In this document: in pieces, positions 35,009 to 44,236 of the stretch | Numbering within the stretch: position 1 is the first letter of the stretch | Layout of the letters: each line of letters begins with the position of its first letter | Source: RACS-047 sp031553855 | Lineage (GTDB): Bacteria; Bacillota; Clostridia; Christensenellales; Pumilibacteraceae | NCBI GenBank assembly: GCA_031553855.1 | Contig: JAVBKW010000024.1 | Span: 1 to 64,000, forward strand | DNA: 64,000 nt | Direction: 5' to 3' | Notes under the pieces: model-generated | Databases searched by the model: none | Seen by the model: only the letters and a program-made list of their open reading frames with translations | What the model was told of the DNA's origin: nothing | Made by a program: the position numbers and the translations under genes

Positions 35009-35788
35009 ATGAATATTAAAATTGAAAAATACGGCTATTTCTCTCTTGATAATGAGCCTGATCAAATTACTCCGGAACGAACATCGAGGCTTTATGAAAT
35101 AGAATTTATTACCCATGCCAACGGCTACAATTATTGCAACGAAAAAGAATACGCAGCGCAGGCGGAAACGCTGGTATTTTACCCTATAGGCACAAAACGC
35201 TATTCAAAAGGCAGTTTCAAATGCTGGTTTGTACATTTTATGTGTTCGGATTCTTTAATTAACTCGTGTCTTCCGATCAAACGTAAGTCCTTACAAATTA
35301 CTAACCCAAAAGATTTTTCCGGTTATTTTCAGACTATAATAGATAAAATGCTTTCCGGATCAAAAGCTGATTTAATTTCCGCTATGTCTGTGCTGTTAGC
35401 TTTGATATTTGTTTTTGCGCAAGAAAACTCAACTGACAATGCCCGCTATATATCCGGCCCGATCCTTGCAAAACTTGAACTTGCTAAAGATTTTATCGAA
35501 ACCAATTACAAAAATAATATCGACTGGAAAATGGCGGCAGATCATATAAATTATAGTCACATATATTTTCATAATTTGTTTAAAAAACATTATGAATTAA
35601 CTCCGCATGAGTATATTGTGAATTTAAAAATTACTTTTGCAAAAAAGCTTCTGATAACTACCGATTACAAAATTCCGCAGATTGCCGAAGAAAGCGGCTT
35701 CAATAACTACACATATTTTTCATATTTGTTTAAACAAAAAACAAAAATGTCCCCATTGACATACAGAAAAATATATTTGTCTTTGTAG
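35009..35788 (+). CDS. AraC-family transcription regulator
   Basis: A 259-residue regulator: N-terminal beta-rich sensing half and C-terminal double helix-turn-helix (about 160-255) with IAEESGFNNYTYFSYLFKQK as the second recognition region. An ATG at 35009 is chosen; the upstream in-frame reading from 34868 is an AT-rich, hydrophobic non-coding stretch. The ribosome site is weak (AGGA twelve bases upstream). It is divergent from the GH16 operon and upstream of the DUF5107 gene, so it likely controls one or both. Confidence 0.85.
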   Translation: MNIKIEKYGYFSLDNEPDQITPERTSRLYEIEFITHANGYNYCNEKEYAAQAETLVFYPIGTKRYSKGSFKCWFVHFMCSDSLINSCLPIKRKSLQITNPKDFSGYFQTIIDKMLSGSKADLISAMSVLLALIFVFAQENSTDNARYISGPILAKLELAKDFIETNYKNNIDWKMAADHINYSHIYFHNLFKKHYELTPHEYIVNLKITFAKKLLITTDYKIPQIAEESGFNNYTYFSYLFKQKTKMSPLTYRKIYLSL

Positions 35789-35831
35789 GGAAAAGCCATA
35801 TTTTTACGGAAAGCTGCCGTTTTATTTGGTC

Positions 35832-35860
35832 TTGTGAATAAAATTTATCTGTTGTAGAAT
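35832..35860 (+). promoter_or_regulatory. Promoter of the DUF5107 gene
   Basis: TTGTGA-17-TAGAAT, about 34 bases before the GTG start at 35894. Confidence 0.5.
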
Positions 35861-35893
35861 GTATTTATTATAATTCTCAATGAGGTAAATTTT

Positions 35894-38800
35894 GTGAAAA
35901 CAACTGTAAGCATTCAAAAATTAAAGCTAAAAACTTACACTTCCCCGGACGCCGAAGAATTACCGATGTTTGCCCTTAACCGTTCGCATCAAAGGACGTC
36001 GGGAAACCCGTATCCAAGCAGAGTAGTTCTAAAGGTCAACCGTGAAACTTTCGAAGAAAAAGAGTATGAGTTGATAGTACTGGAAAACGCATATATTGAG
36101 GTCGGTATTCTGCCCGAAATCGGCGGCAGGATTTTTTACGCATTCGATAAAACAAACAGTTACGATTTTTTCTATCGCCAACACGTCATCAAGCCCGCTT
36201 TGATCGGCGCGCTCGGCAATTGGATTTCCGGCGGAATTGAATTTAATTGGCCGTACCACCACAAAGCATCTGGGTTTATGCCCGTTGATTACAAAATCGT
36301 TGAAGACGAAAATGGCGTTACAGTTTGGCTTACCGAAAACGAACCGACATTCCGTATAAGCGGTACTGTTGGCGTTCGGGTAGAAAATGAGTGCGCGCTT
36401 CTTGAAACGATTGTAAGGCTTGATAATGCCACGCCGCATTACAGACCGTTTTTATGGTGGGAAAACGCAGCTGTTCCGGCAAATGAGCAGTATGAGTTGT
36501 TTTTTCCGCACGACGTGAAATATGTAAACTTTCACTACAAGCGTTCGGTCACGACATATCCGTTTGCATCAAACGCTTACGGAACTTATAACGTAATCAA
36601 TTTTAAAGAAATCACTGATATATCTAAGCACAAAAACACACGTCGGCCGACCTCGTACTTTGCGGCACCCTCGCGTTATGACTTTTTTGGCGGGTATGAC
36701 AGCGGTAAAAGAGCCGGAGTTGTGCACGTTGCAGATAATAATATAAGTCCGGGAAAAAAAATGTTCACGTGGGCTTATAATCAGCTTTCAAAATCGTGGG
36801 AAAATGCGCTTACGGATACGGACGGCGCGTATTGTGAGCTTATGGCAGGCGTATATTCAGATAATCAGCCGGATTTTGCAGAAATCGCTCCTTACGAAAA
36901 CAAAAGCTTTTCACAATTTTGGTATCCGATTTCGGATATAGGCTCCCCTGATTACGCAAATATATATGGGGCACTAAAGCTTGATGGAGCGCTAAAAGTA
37001 TATCTTAACAGGCCGTGCAAAGCGACAATAAAGGCTTATAACTGCGGCAAGGAAATTCATACCTTTGAGGCGGATTTTTTGCCCGGCAAATGTTTAGATT
37101 TCGGAGCCGATATTCTACATACAGTCGGAACTCGAATAGTTATCGAAACGGACGGCAAAAAGCTTATCGACTATTTAGTCGAGGATTTCAGCGACATAGC
37201 CATACCCGATATAAAAAAAGAATTGCCTGATTTTAATGAAGTATTATCTGCCCAGACGCTTACTTTGATGGGGCGGCACGTCGACAGATACTTAGATCCT
37301 TGCGTGCTTGGAGATACTTATTACAAAGAAGCCCTAAAAAGAGATCCTGAGTTTATAGATGCTCTCACCGGCTTAGGACGAAATCTTTTGATACGTACAG
37401 ACCCAAAAGCAAAGGAATATCTCGATAAGGCAATTTCTGTTACGACTCAATTTAATATGCGCCCTGACAGCGGCAAGCTCTTTTACCTTAGCGCATTGAG
37501 TCAAAACGAACCGAAAGAAGCATACAGATTATTCAGGCTTTCGGCATGGAACAACGATACTTACGCCTCGGCAATGACAGAAGCCGGACTTACGGCGTTA
37601 AAGCTTGAAAATTACAGCGATGCGGCGTATTGCTTTAGTGAAGCTGCAAAGCGTGGCAGCAGCTATATTGCCGAACCGTTTTTGTGCTATTTGAAATTTA
37701 AATCCGGTCAAAAAAGCGGTATCATTGACTATTTAGAACAAGTACCGTATAACAGGTTCGGCATATTTATTGCTGTGCTGACAGGCGAAAAACCGGTTTC
37801 GGATTTGATTAAAATGACGGATTCCGATCCTTGCGGAACAGCATTAGATATAGCTCAAATACTCGATAAAGCAGGTCTTAGGCAAGAAATCATAAAGCTG
37901 CTTAAGATCACCGCCGCTCGTGACGGCCTTAATATTCCGACAGCTTATGTTTGCAGATATTACGGTGTAGAGGCTCAGTCAGATTTAGAAGCGTTTCCGC
38001 TTCGTGATATCGAGCAAAAAGCGCTATTAGCGTTTGATGAGCAAAAAGCGCTTTATCTTTTGGGCTGTAAAAAATATAACGCACGCTGCTTTGACGAAGC
38101 ATTTTTGTATTGGAATCGTGCTGACGGATTCGGGAACGACTACAAAATTAAAAGGGCTCTGGCTGTGGCGCACTATACTGTTTTGCAGGATAAGAAAAAA
38201 GCTCTTCAACTTATGAACGAGGCGCTCAAACTAAAACCACACGACGAACAATTGATTTTTGAAACAGTTTATTTGATGAGTATTTCGGGCATCGAGGCGG
38301 AAAAACGATTAAAGTTTTTGAACAGCGTGAGCAAGCATATTAAAAGAGATGACATTATTTTGGAACGTGCAACTGCCCTGATACAGCAGAGCAAAGAAGA
38401 AGAAGCGATTAAACTGCTCGATTCGCATGTGTTTGTGCCGTGCGAGGGCGGAGAGCATGCAGTTGCCGATCGTTATATACAATCTTATATTCTTAAAGGC
38501 ATCAAGCTCATGGCGCAAGAAAAATATGCCGCCGCAAATGATGTGTTTATAAAATCCTTTGAACTGCCGAAAACCTCCGGTGCTGGGCTCTGGAGCGAAT
38601 CTAAAGAGATTCCGTCTTTGTATTTAGCCGCAGTTTGCGCCGAAAAAACAGGAAACAAAAAAGCTGCAGAGGAAATTTACAATAATATAATTTCGGTTGA
38701 TGAAGATTTCTTCTCAAAAATGTATCTCAAGGAGCTATTCTTTTTTCAGGCGCTCAGCTACCGGAGACTGGGACTGACGCATATCGGCGACGCTGTCATC

Positions 38801-39055
38801 AATAAAAAAAGAAAAGTTTTCAACATAGAACTAAAAAAGGAAGACCCCGGCTTTTTTGAGGCAACGCCGTTTTTCCTAAGCTTTATCGATAGCTCCGCAC
38901 GCCGCCGTGAATCGTTTTATAAGTATATGCTTGCGCTTTGCGATATGTATGCCGGCAAAGATATTTCGGAACAAATAAGTTTTTTAATGTCCATAGATCC
39001 CCGCTCGACAGAAGTATCTTTGCTCAAAGCATTTATGGAAAATATCCGTTCCTAA
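35894..39055 (+). CDS. DUF5107 domain protein with TPR repeats
   Basis: A 1053-residue cytosolic protein. Residues ~20-330 match the DUF5107 domain, a galactose-mutarotase-like beta-sandwich, with the signature segments EIGGRIFYAFDKT, DFFYRQHVIKPALIG and GGIEFNWP. The rest (~430-1050) is helical with many tetratricopeptide-like repeats (for example EALKRDPEFIDALTGLGRNL). Start is GTG with GAGG ten bases upstream. Such proteins are common in carbohydrate-utilisation loci and are thought to be glycan-active or carbohydrate-binding, but no reaction is assigned here. Upstream of a regulator and a glycosidase gene on the same strand. Confidence 0.85.
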   Translation: MKTTVSIQKLKLKTYTSPDAEELPMFALNRSHQRTSGNPYPSRVVLKVNRETFEEKEYELIVLENAYIEVGILPEIGGRIFYAFDKTNSYDFFYRQHVIKPALIGALGNWISGGIEFNWPYHHKASGFMPVDYKIVEDENGVTVWLTENEPTFRISGTVGVRVENECALLETIVRLDNATPHYRPFLWWENAAVPANEQYELFFPHDVKYVNFHYKRSVTTYPFASNAYGTYNVINFKEITDISKHKNTRRPTSYFAAPSRYDFFGGYDSGKRAGVVHVADNNISPGKKMFTWAYNQLSKSWENALTDTDGAYCELMAGVYSDNQPDFAEIAPYENKSFSQFWYPISDIGSPDYANIYGALKLDGALKVYLNRPCKATIKAYNCGKEIHTFEADFLPGKCLDFGADILHTVGTRIVIETDGKKLIDYLVEDFSDIAIPDIKKELPDFNEVLSAQTLTLMGRHVDRYLDPCVLGDTYYKEALKRDPEFIDALTGLGRNLLIRTDPKAKEYLDKAISVTTQFNMRPDSGKLFYLSALSQNEPKEAYRLFRLSAWNNDTYASAMTEAGLTALKLENYSDAAYCFSEAAKRGSSYIAEPFLCYLKFKSGQKSGIIDYLEQVPYNRFGIFIAVLTGEKPVSDLIKMTDSDPCGTALDIAQILDKAGLRQEIIKLLKITAARDGLNIPTAYVCRYYGVEAQSDLEAFPLRDIEQKALLAFDEQKALYLLGCKKYNARCFDEAFLYWNRADGFGNDYKIKRALAVAHYTVLQDKKKALQLMNEALKLKPHDEQLIFETVYLMSISGIEAEKRLKFLNSVSKHIKRDDIILERATALIQQSKEEEAIKLLDSHVFVPCEGGEHAVADRYIQSYILKGIKLMAQEKYAAANDVFIKSFELPKTSGAGLWSESKEIPSLYLAAVCAEKTGNKKAAEEIYNNIISVDEDFFSKMYLKELFFFQALSYRRLGLTHIGDAVINKKRKVFNIELKKEDPGFFEATPFFLSFIDSSARRRESFYKYMLALCDMYAGKDISEQISFLMSIDPRSTEVSLLKAFMENIRS

Positions 39056-39068
39056 AAGTCCGCTAAAA

Positions 39069-39098
39069 TTGACATCTTCGGAATCATCATGCTATAAT
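39069..39098 (+). promoter_or_regulatory. Consensus promoter placed against the regulator start codon
   Basis: TTGACA-18-TATAAT with a TGC extension before the -10 box. The -10 box ends six bases before the ATG at 39105, so the predicted first transcribed base falls on or next to the start codon. Confidence 0.75.
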
Positions 39099-39104
39099 GC
39101 AATA

Positions 39105-40223
39105 ATGAAAGCAAATGAACAACAGACTTTTTTTGTATTGATCGAGGCGTCCTATAAGGATAATGTCAGGATGCAAAAATCACTTGACGGAATCATGTCT
39201 GTCGCCGCAAAAAAGAAGATCGCCGTACGCACAACGATATCGGTAACGGAGCTTATAGAGTTGTGCACATCGCACAACGAAAAAATTATTGCCGTACTTT
39301 GCTCGTCTGCAACATGGGCGCAAAGGGTCGTCGAAAAGCTGTTTTCTACAGGAATACACCCTATTTTTATTAATATGGAGCTTAACGAAACTAACTACCC
39401 GTATTCTTCGGTAATACAGGATTACCGCCATTCAGCGTTCCACCTGACAGAAATGCTGATTAAAGCAGGACAAGACAACAAGGGTATCGCTTTTTTGGGG
39501 CTCAATCCCGATTCCTACCCCGATTCGCTGAGAATAAAGGGCTTTGAAAAGGCGGTAAAAGATTCGTTTAAGCACTATAAAATATTCAAGAATGAAGGCA
39601 ACGTGGATAAATGCATAAATGATTTTATGCCCGAAATTTTGTCTTTTGAAACTATAATCTGTGCTAACGATGTTATCGGCGTGGCTTTAATAAACAGACT
39701 CGAAACTCCGTCGGATTACAATATTGCGGGTTTTGGCGGGATGCTAGTGGGCCAATATGTCAGTCCGAGGCTTACAACTGTTGTTTTTAATTACAGTTCG
39801 GCGGGAATGTATGCCGTCGATGCATACTCTCTGCTAAGCAAACGCGATAATATTCACAACCTTCTTTTGAATGTAAAAAGCACCATTGATATCAAAGAAT
39901 CTACACTCGGCATAAGTAACGGCCAAATGAAGCGGTTGACTGTCCCGAACGTTGATGCGATAGACTTTTATGCCGATTCGCTTGTTCGTGATATAGACAG
40001 GGTTGAAAATATGCTATCAGGCTTTGACGAGCTGGATTATCAGCTGCTCAAAGAGATCCTCGTCGGCAGCACATATGAGCATATGTCTGAAAAGTGCTTT
40101 ATGGCGATTAATACTCTAAAGTACCGCATACGAAAAATGTGCGACGGCGCTAATGTTTTGAACAAAAAAGAACTAAAGAATCTGATTGAGAAAAATAAAT
40201 TCTGTTTTTCAGAAAGAATATAA
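39105..40223 (+). CDS. Sugar-binding-domain regulator with C-terminal helix-turn-helix
   Basis: A 372-residue protein. The N-terminal ~280 residues look like a LacI-type periplasmic-binding-protein fold (start TFFVLIEAS, middle RIKGFEKAVKDSF, IICANDVIGVALIN, YNIAGFGG). No helix-turn-helix precedes it. Instead the last ~55 residues (from about Leu-Lys-Glu-Ile-Leu, then TYEHMSEKCFMAINTLKYRIRKM) resemble a LuxR-type helix-turn-helix. So the order is the reverse of LacI regulators. No ribosome site precedes the ATG, which sits at the promoter's expected start point. Probably a sugar-responsive regulator of the neighbouring glycosidase; DNA binding by the tail is inferred. Confidence 0.72.
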   Translation: MKANEQQTFFVLIEASYKDNVRMQKSLDGIMSVAAKKKIAVRTTISVTELIELCTSHNEKIIAVLCSSATWAQRVVEKLFSTGIHPIFINMELNETNYPYSSVIQDYRHSAFHLTEMLIKAGQDNKGIAFLGLNPDSYPDSLRIKGFEKAVKDSFKHYKIFKNEGNVDKCINDFMPEILSFETIICANDVIGVALINRLETPSDYNIAGFGGMLVGQYVSPRLTTVVFNYSSAGMYAVDAYSLLSKRDNIHNLLLNVKSTIDIKESTLGISNGQMKRLTVPNVDAIDFYADSLVRDIDRVENMLSGFDELDYQLLKEILVGSTYEHMSEKCFMAINTLKYRIRKMCDGANVLNKKELKNLIEKNKFCFSERI

Positions 40224-40236
40224 GGAGTGACCCATT

Positions 40237-41664
40237 ATGTTTGGTGTTAGAAAAATCGGTGATGTTTTATATAAAAGCTCGGCCGAAATCAAAAATTCGA
40301 GGATAGGGCTTGGGCTGGAAAAACTAGACAGAGATTTATACGACCCCACCCCCTGCTATGATAAAATAGCTGAATTGGGCGTAAAATGGATAAGAATACA
40401 GTCCGGCTGGTGTCGGACTGAAAAAACAAAAGGAAGCTATGATTTTTCATGGCTGGATATTATAGTAGATAATCTTTTGAAAAGAGGCTTGACGCCGTGG
40501 ATGTGCTTATGCTACGGAAACGGTCTTTATACGCCTGATGCAAATAATAAATACGGCGCTGTAGGACGCCCTCCGATTAAAACTGAAACGGAGCGTCTGG
40601 CATGGGATAATTATATTAAAGCTTGCGTCGCTCACTATAAAGGCCGCGTTAATTATTATGAGGTATGGAATGAGCCTGACGGCAATTTCTGCTGGCGAAC
40701 CGGCGTAAGCGCTAAGGAATACTCAGAGTTTGCGGAGCGGACAGCTAAGGCTGCAAAATCTGTCGATCAAAACGCAAAAATAATTGCCGGTGCGTTTCAT
40801 GCCGAGCAAGTATTTATTAATGACGTATTAAAAAGCGGTTGTGCAGATTTTATCGATTATGTTTCGTATCATAGATATAAATATATGCCCGACAACGGTG
40901 TATGTAAATTTGTTGACAATACTAAGGCGATAATAAAACTATATTCGGATAAAATAGGACTAATTCAAGGCGAAACCGGCACACAATCCCAATATTCGCC
41001 AAACGGAGCTTTGCCGCGCTCAAACTGGACGGAAAGAAAGCAAACAAAATATTTACTGCGTAAAATTATGATTGATTTAGCGACCGACATATTCTTCACT
41101 TCATATTTTACTGCTGTAGATATTTACGAAAATATCCACACCGATACCGGCGAAAAAACGAAATCTATGTATGGTTTTTTCGGATTGCTCGGCGAAAACT
41201 TTGACGAAAGCGGAACACCTCTGGGAACCTATTTTGAAAAAGAATCGTATCGTGCATTTAAAACTTTGTGCGCCGTTATGAGCGGGAATGTGAAAAAAGT
41301 GGATTTACCCATGTATTTTACAAGCTCGTACAGCTCTTTTGTCGGGCGCGAGGACGAAAGAGGTCAGGATGATTTCGGCGGAATTTACTCCTTCGGTTTC
41401 GAAAAAGAAAGCGGAGCTAAAGCTCTTGTTTACTGGAAAGGCAGTGAAATTTTAACGTCTGATTTTGAGTCGACAGTTTCTTTTAATGCTTTTGGATTAA
41501 ACAATGACGTAAAAATGATAGATTTATATGACGGAAGCGTTTACGAAATCGGCAATGATATTTTAAAAAAAGATGACGGCAAGCTCTTTTTTGAGCATAT
41601 TGCGGTAAAAGATTATCCTTTAATGATCACTTTCGGAGATTTTGTTGACATTAACAAAAAATAA
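40237..41664 (+). CDS. Clan GH-A glycoside hydrolase (GH39/GH5-like)
   Basis: A 475-residue cytosolic TIM-barrel glycosidase. The acid/base glutamate is in YYEVWNEPDG (Glu146), the nucleophile in GLIQGETGTQ (Glu246), and the N-terminal LGVKWIRIQSGW strand is typical of clan A. A beta-sandwich-like tail follows. Families such as GH39 beta-xylosidase or related groups fit, but the exact family is not settled. AAGGAG precedes the ATG. It is 13 bases from the regulator gene and ends ahead of a good terminator. Confidence 0.8.
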   Translation: MFGVRKIGDVLYKSSAEIKNSRIGLGLEKLDRDLYDPTPCYDKIAELGVKWIRIQSGWCRTEKTKGSYDFSWLDIIVDNLLKRGLTPWMCLCYGNGLYTPDANNKYGAVGRPPIKTETERLAWDNYIKACVAHYKGRVNYYEVWNEPDGNFCWRTGVSAKEYSEFAERTAKAAKSVDQNAKIIAGAFHAEQVFINDVLKSGCADFIDYVSYHRYKYMPDNGVCKFVDNTKAIIKLYSDKIGLIQGETGTQSQYSPNGALPRSNWTERKQTKYLLRKIMIDLATDIFFTSYFTAVDIYENIHTDTGEKTKSMYGFFGLLGENFDESGTPLGTYFEKESYRAFKTLCAVMSGNVKKVDLPMYFTSSYSSFVGREDERGQDDFGGIYSFGFEKESGAKALVYWKGSEILTSDFESTVSFNAFGLNNDVKMIDLYDGSVYEIGNDILKKDDGKLFFEHIAVKDYPLMITFGDFVDINKK

Positions 41665-41745
41665 TGGTTTTATAATAAATGTTGGCGTATACTTTCTCAC
41701 AACACTCCCATTTTTTTAATTTAATATTAAAAAACCTTTGCAAAT

Positions 41746-41779
41746 AAGCACCGAAAGTTCGCCTCTTTTCGGTGCTTTT
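41746..41779 (+). terminator. Intrinsic terminator of the rightward block
   Basis: AAGCACCGAAA pairs with TTTCGGTGCTT, followed by a short T-run, about 80 bases after the glycosidase stop. The rest of 41665-41966 has no recognisable gene. Confidence 0.82.
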
Positions 41780-41966
41780 ATCTGCAAATTATTAAAAAAG
41801 ACAAGCAGCCGGTTATACATAAAAGCCTGATAAAACAACTTAAAAATACGTAGAATTGTTATTGTTAAACGCAGTTATATCCTCGCCTCAAAGAACTCCT
41901 ACTTTTCATAAAAGTTTTTATTTCTTCTATTTTTGCGGCTTCGTCTAAATACGTTTTTCATCAACA

Positions 41967-42848
41967 CTATTGCGGGCGGTCTTGTTTGTTTCGCCAGAAG
42001 TAGCCTATTACGTCGTTGGATTCTTGGATGAAAGCGAAGGTGTCGGAATAGGATCGGACTATTTTTCGGAACGGACCTATTTCGCGTTTGTTGATAAGGC
42101 AGATGAGATATTTTTTGTCAGTGCCGGAATAGGCTCCTTTAGCAGGGATAACTGTGACTCCGCGCTTTAATTTAAGCATAATCTCGGAGGAAATTTCGTC
42201 GCCATGGTCGGTTATAACATTAAAGACGACGGCGGATTTGGGGCCTTTGAGGGTTATTTCTATGGCTTTACTGTAGCAAAAAAGATATACGACAGATAAA
42301 AATACGGAGTCGAGCTTCTGACCGAAAACAAAGAAAGTCGACATTATTATAATTATATTCAAAATAAGAAATATACGGTCGAAAGTCAGATGATTCCTTT
42401 TCTTTTGTATCAGGCTGACTATTATGTCTACGCCGCCTGTCGAGCCGCCCGCAAGCAGCGTCATCGCGCATGCAAAACCGCGTACAAGTCCGGAAAAAAT
42501 GGCGGCGAGTAAATAGTTATTTTCCGCCGTCTTATATTGAAACAGCGAGATTTTATCGAACAATAACAACAAACAATTTAAGACGACGATAAAAACTATT
42601 GTGTGGACAACATATCTGCGATTGATGAAAAAATACGCGATGAAGAGTACCGGAATATTTAAGATAAGTCCGACGTATCCGGCGTTGAAGCCGGTCAGGA
42701 AGCTTATAAAAACTCCTATCCCCTCAAAACCCATCGGGGCAAAACTTGCGGTGAATACAAATATATGAAAGGCCAAAGCTGAAATTGCAGCCGCGCCAAA
42801 ATTCATAAGTATTTCAAAGAAAAGCTTATGTTTTTCACGTTTTAGCAT
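41967..42848 (-). CDS. YitT-family membrane protein
   Basis: A 293-residue integral membrane protein: about five hydrophobic spans in the first ~200 residues, including the conserved GGSTGGVDIIVSLIQKK, then a soluble C-terminal DUF2179-type domain (about 205-285) with GVTVIPAKGAYSGTDKKYL. Function of YitT proteins is unknown. Only 12 bases from the upstream lipoprotein gene, so likely the last gene of the second transporter operon, although it has no evident link to sugar use. Confidence 0.88.
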   Translation of the reverse strand: MLKREKHKLFFEILMNFGAAAISALAFHIFVFTASFAPMGFEGIGVFISFLTGFNAGYVGLILNIPVLFIAYFFINRRYVVHTIVFIVVLNCLLLLFDKISLFQYKTAENNYLLAAIFSGLVRGFACAMTLLAGGSTGGVDIIVSLIQKKRNHLTFDRIFLILNIIIIMSTFFVFGQKLDSVFLSVVYLFCYSKAIEITLKGPKSAVVFNVITDHGDEISSEIMLKLKRGVTVIPAKGAYSGTDKKYLICLINKREIGPFRKIVRSYSDTFAFIQESNDVIGYFWRNKQDRPQ

Positions 42849-42860
42849 ACTATTGTGGTT

Positions 42861-44201
42861 TTATTCCTTATACGGTATAACGAAAATGCCTTCACCGGGC
42901 TCTAACGTAACGTTAAACTTACCGTTTGACAACGCGCCGACGCTTTTTTGTCCGCCGCGGTATATCTGTGCATTTGTACAGCCGGGGAACGACAACGATG
43001 CTTCTGCCGTCAGATTTTTCGTAGTGTCGGCATAGTTTACGACTATATAGCCCTCGTAACCTTTCTCGTCCTCAAAGCATCCGATGAGTATGTCCTCGTC
43101 GCTCTCAGCCTTTGAAAGAGTTTTGAGATCGTCGTATGACAAAGCCCCGTCCAAATATCCGAAAGCGTTATTGCGGCGGTTGTTACTGCCCAATACAGGA
43201 ATTACGCCCTGCCAGTCGAACGATAGGTAAACATGGTCAAAATTCAATATTTCCTCGTTGACCTTTTTCGCGCTGTCGTAAATCTCCGTTTTTTTGCCGT
43301 CGCGGTCGACTATAGCGAACTGAGCTTCGCTGAATTCAGGGCTTGAGGGTGTGAAATAACAGAAATGCGATATCGATTTGAACCCGAACGCGAACGAAAC
43401 ATATGCCTGCAAGCGCAAATCGGCTTCGGATGGTACGCGGTCGTTATTTCTGCCGAACGACATCGACTGTATAAATACGTGCGTTTCGGCATCGTATTCC
43501 TTAGCGTATTTGGCTATGATCTCAAGATTCAGAAGCCACGATTCGAGCAGCGAATAATTGCTTGCGGAACGGTGCAGCGGATAAATATCCGTTGACAGCA
43601 CTTTTTTATGCGAAAGCTTAGAAAGCACCTTTTGGCAATATTGCTTCACATATTCGTCATATGAGGACGCTCCGAGCTGCGTTTCGGAAGCGTAGATAGG
43701 AAACAGGTTCGTATTGAATGACGCTTTATCGCCGTATACATTTTCAAACGCAGGGATAAGAGAGGCAAGGTTGTCGTACTGGTTTGCCTTGGGTTCGTCG
43801 TAAAAATTATATGCCGTGACCTTACTGTTTGCGGTGTAATCCCGTATTTGCGCCGCGAGGTTGTTCCCGTTCGTGACAATGCTTTTTATGCCGTATTTTT
43901 CGCAAAGGGCGAGCGCATCGGGATAGCGGGAATCTCCTGCCGAGCCGGTGTTAGGGCCGTTGAGGTATATCATATTCAAGCCGCATTCGCTCATCAGGCG
44001 ATAGGCGTCTTCCGTTGACGCGGGCGCCCACCACGCGCCTATATCCATGATTTTAGTATCCTTATATTTTTCGTAATCCGTCATATCGCTGCCCTTAGGC
44101 CCTCCCTTAAGATCGTTTTTATTTTCGTCTTCACCGCAGCCCAGACACATTGTCCATGCGCAGATAAACGCAAGCAATAAGCTCAAAATTTTCCGTTTCA
44201 A
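42861..44201 (-). CDS. Glycosidase-like lipoprotein (TIM-barrel type)
   Basis: A 446-residue lipoprotein: signal peptide and lipobox CLGC (Cys22), then a barrel-like domain with DIGAWWAPASTEDAYRLMSE, TAYNFYDEPKANQYDNL (an Asp-Glu-Pro that may be catalytic) and SISHFCYFTPSSPEF, and a small C-terminal beta domain. Similar proteins resemble GH5/GH42-like surface glycosidases, but I cannot name the family. The start codon is TTG at 44201, supported by AAGGAGG eleven bases upstream. Encoded between the second permease pair and the YitT gene. Confidence 0.68.
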   Translation of the reverse strand: MKRKILSLLLAFICAWTMCLGCGEDENKNDLKGGPKGSDMTDYEKYKDTKIMDIGAWWAPASTEDAYRLMSECGLNMIYLNGPNTGSAGDSRYPDALALCEKYGIKSIVTNGNNLAAQIRDYTANSKVTAYNFYDEPKANQYDNLASLIPAFENVYGDKASFNTNLFPIYASETQLGASSYDEYVKQYCQKVLSKLSHKKVLSTDIYPLHRSASNYSLLESWLLNLEIIAKYAKEYDAETHVFIQSMSFGRNNDRVPSEADLRLQAYVSFAFGFKSISHFCYFTPSSPEFSEAQFAIVDRDGKKTEIYDSAKKVNEEILNFDHVYLSFDWQGVIPVLGSNNRRNNAFGYLDGALSYDDLKTLSKAESDEDILIGCFEDEKGYEGYIVVNYADTTKNLTAEASLSFPGCTNAQIYRGGQKSVGALSNGKFNVTLEPGEGIFVIPYKE

Positions 44202-44236
44202 ATACGGGTCCTCCTTAAATTATCGTTATAAAATCG

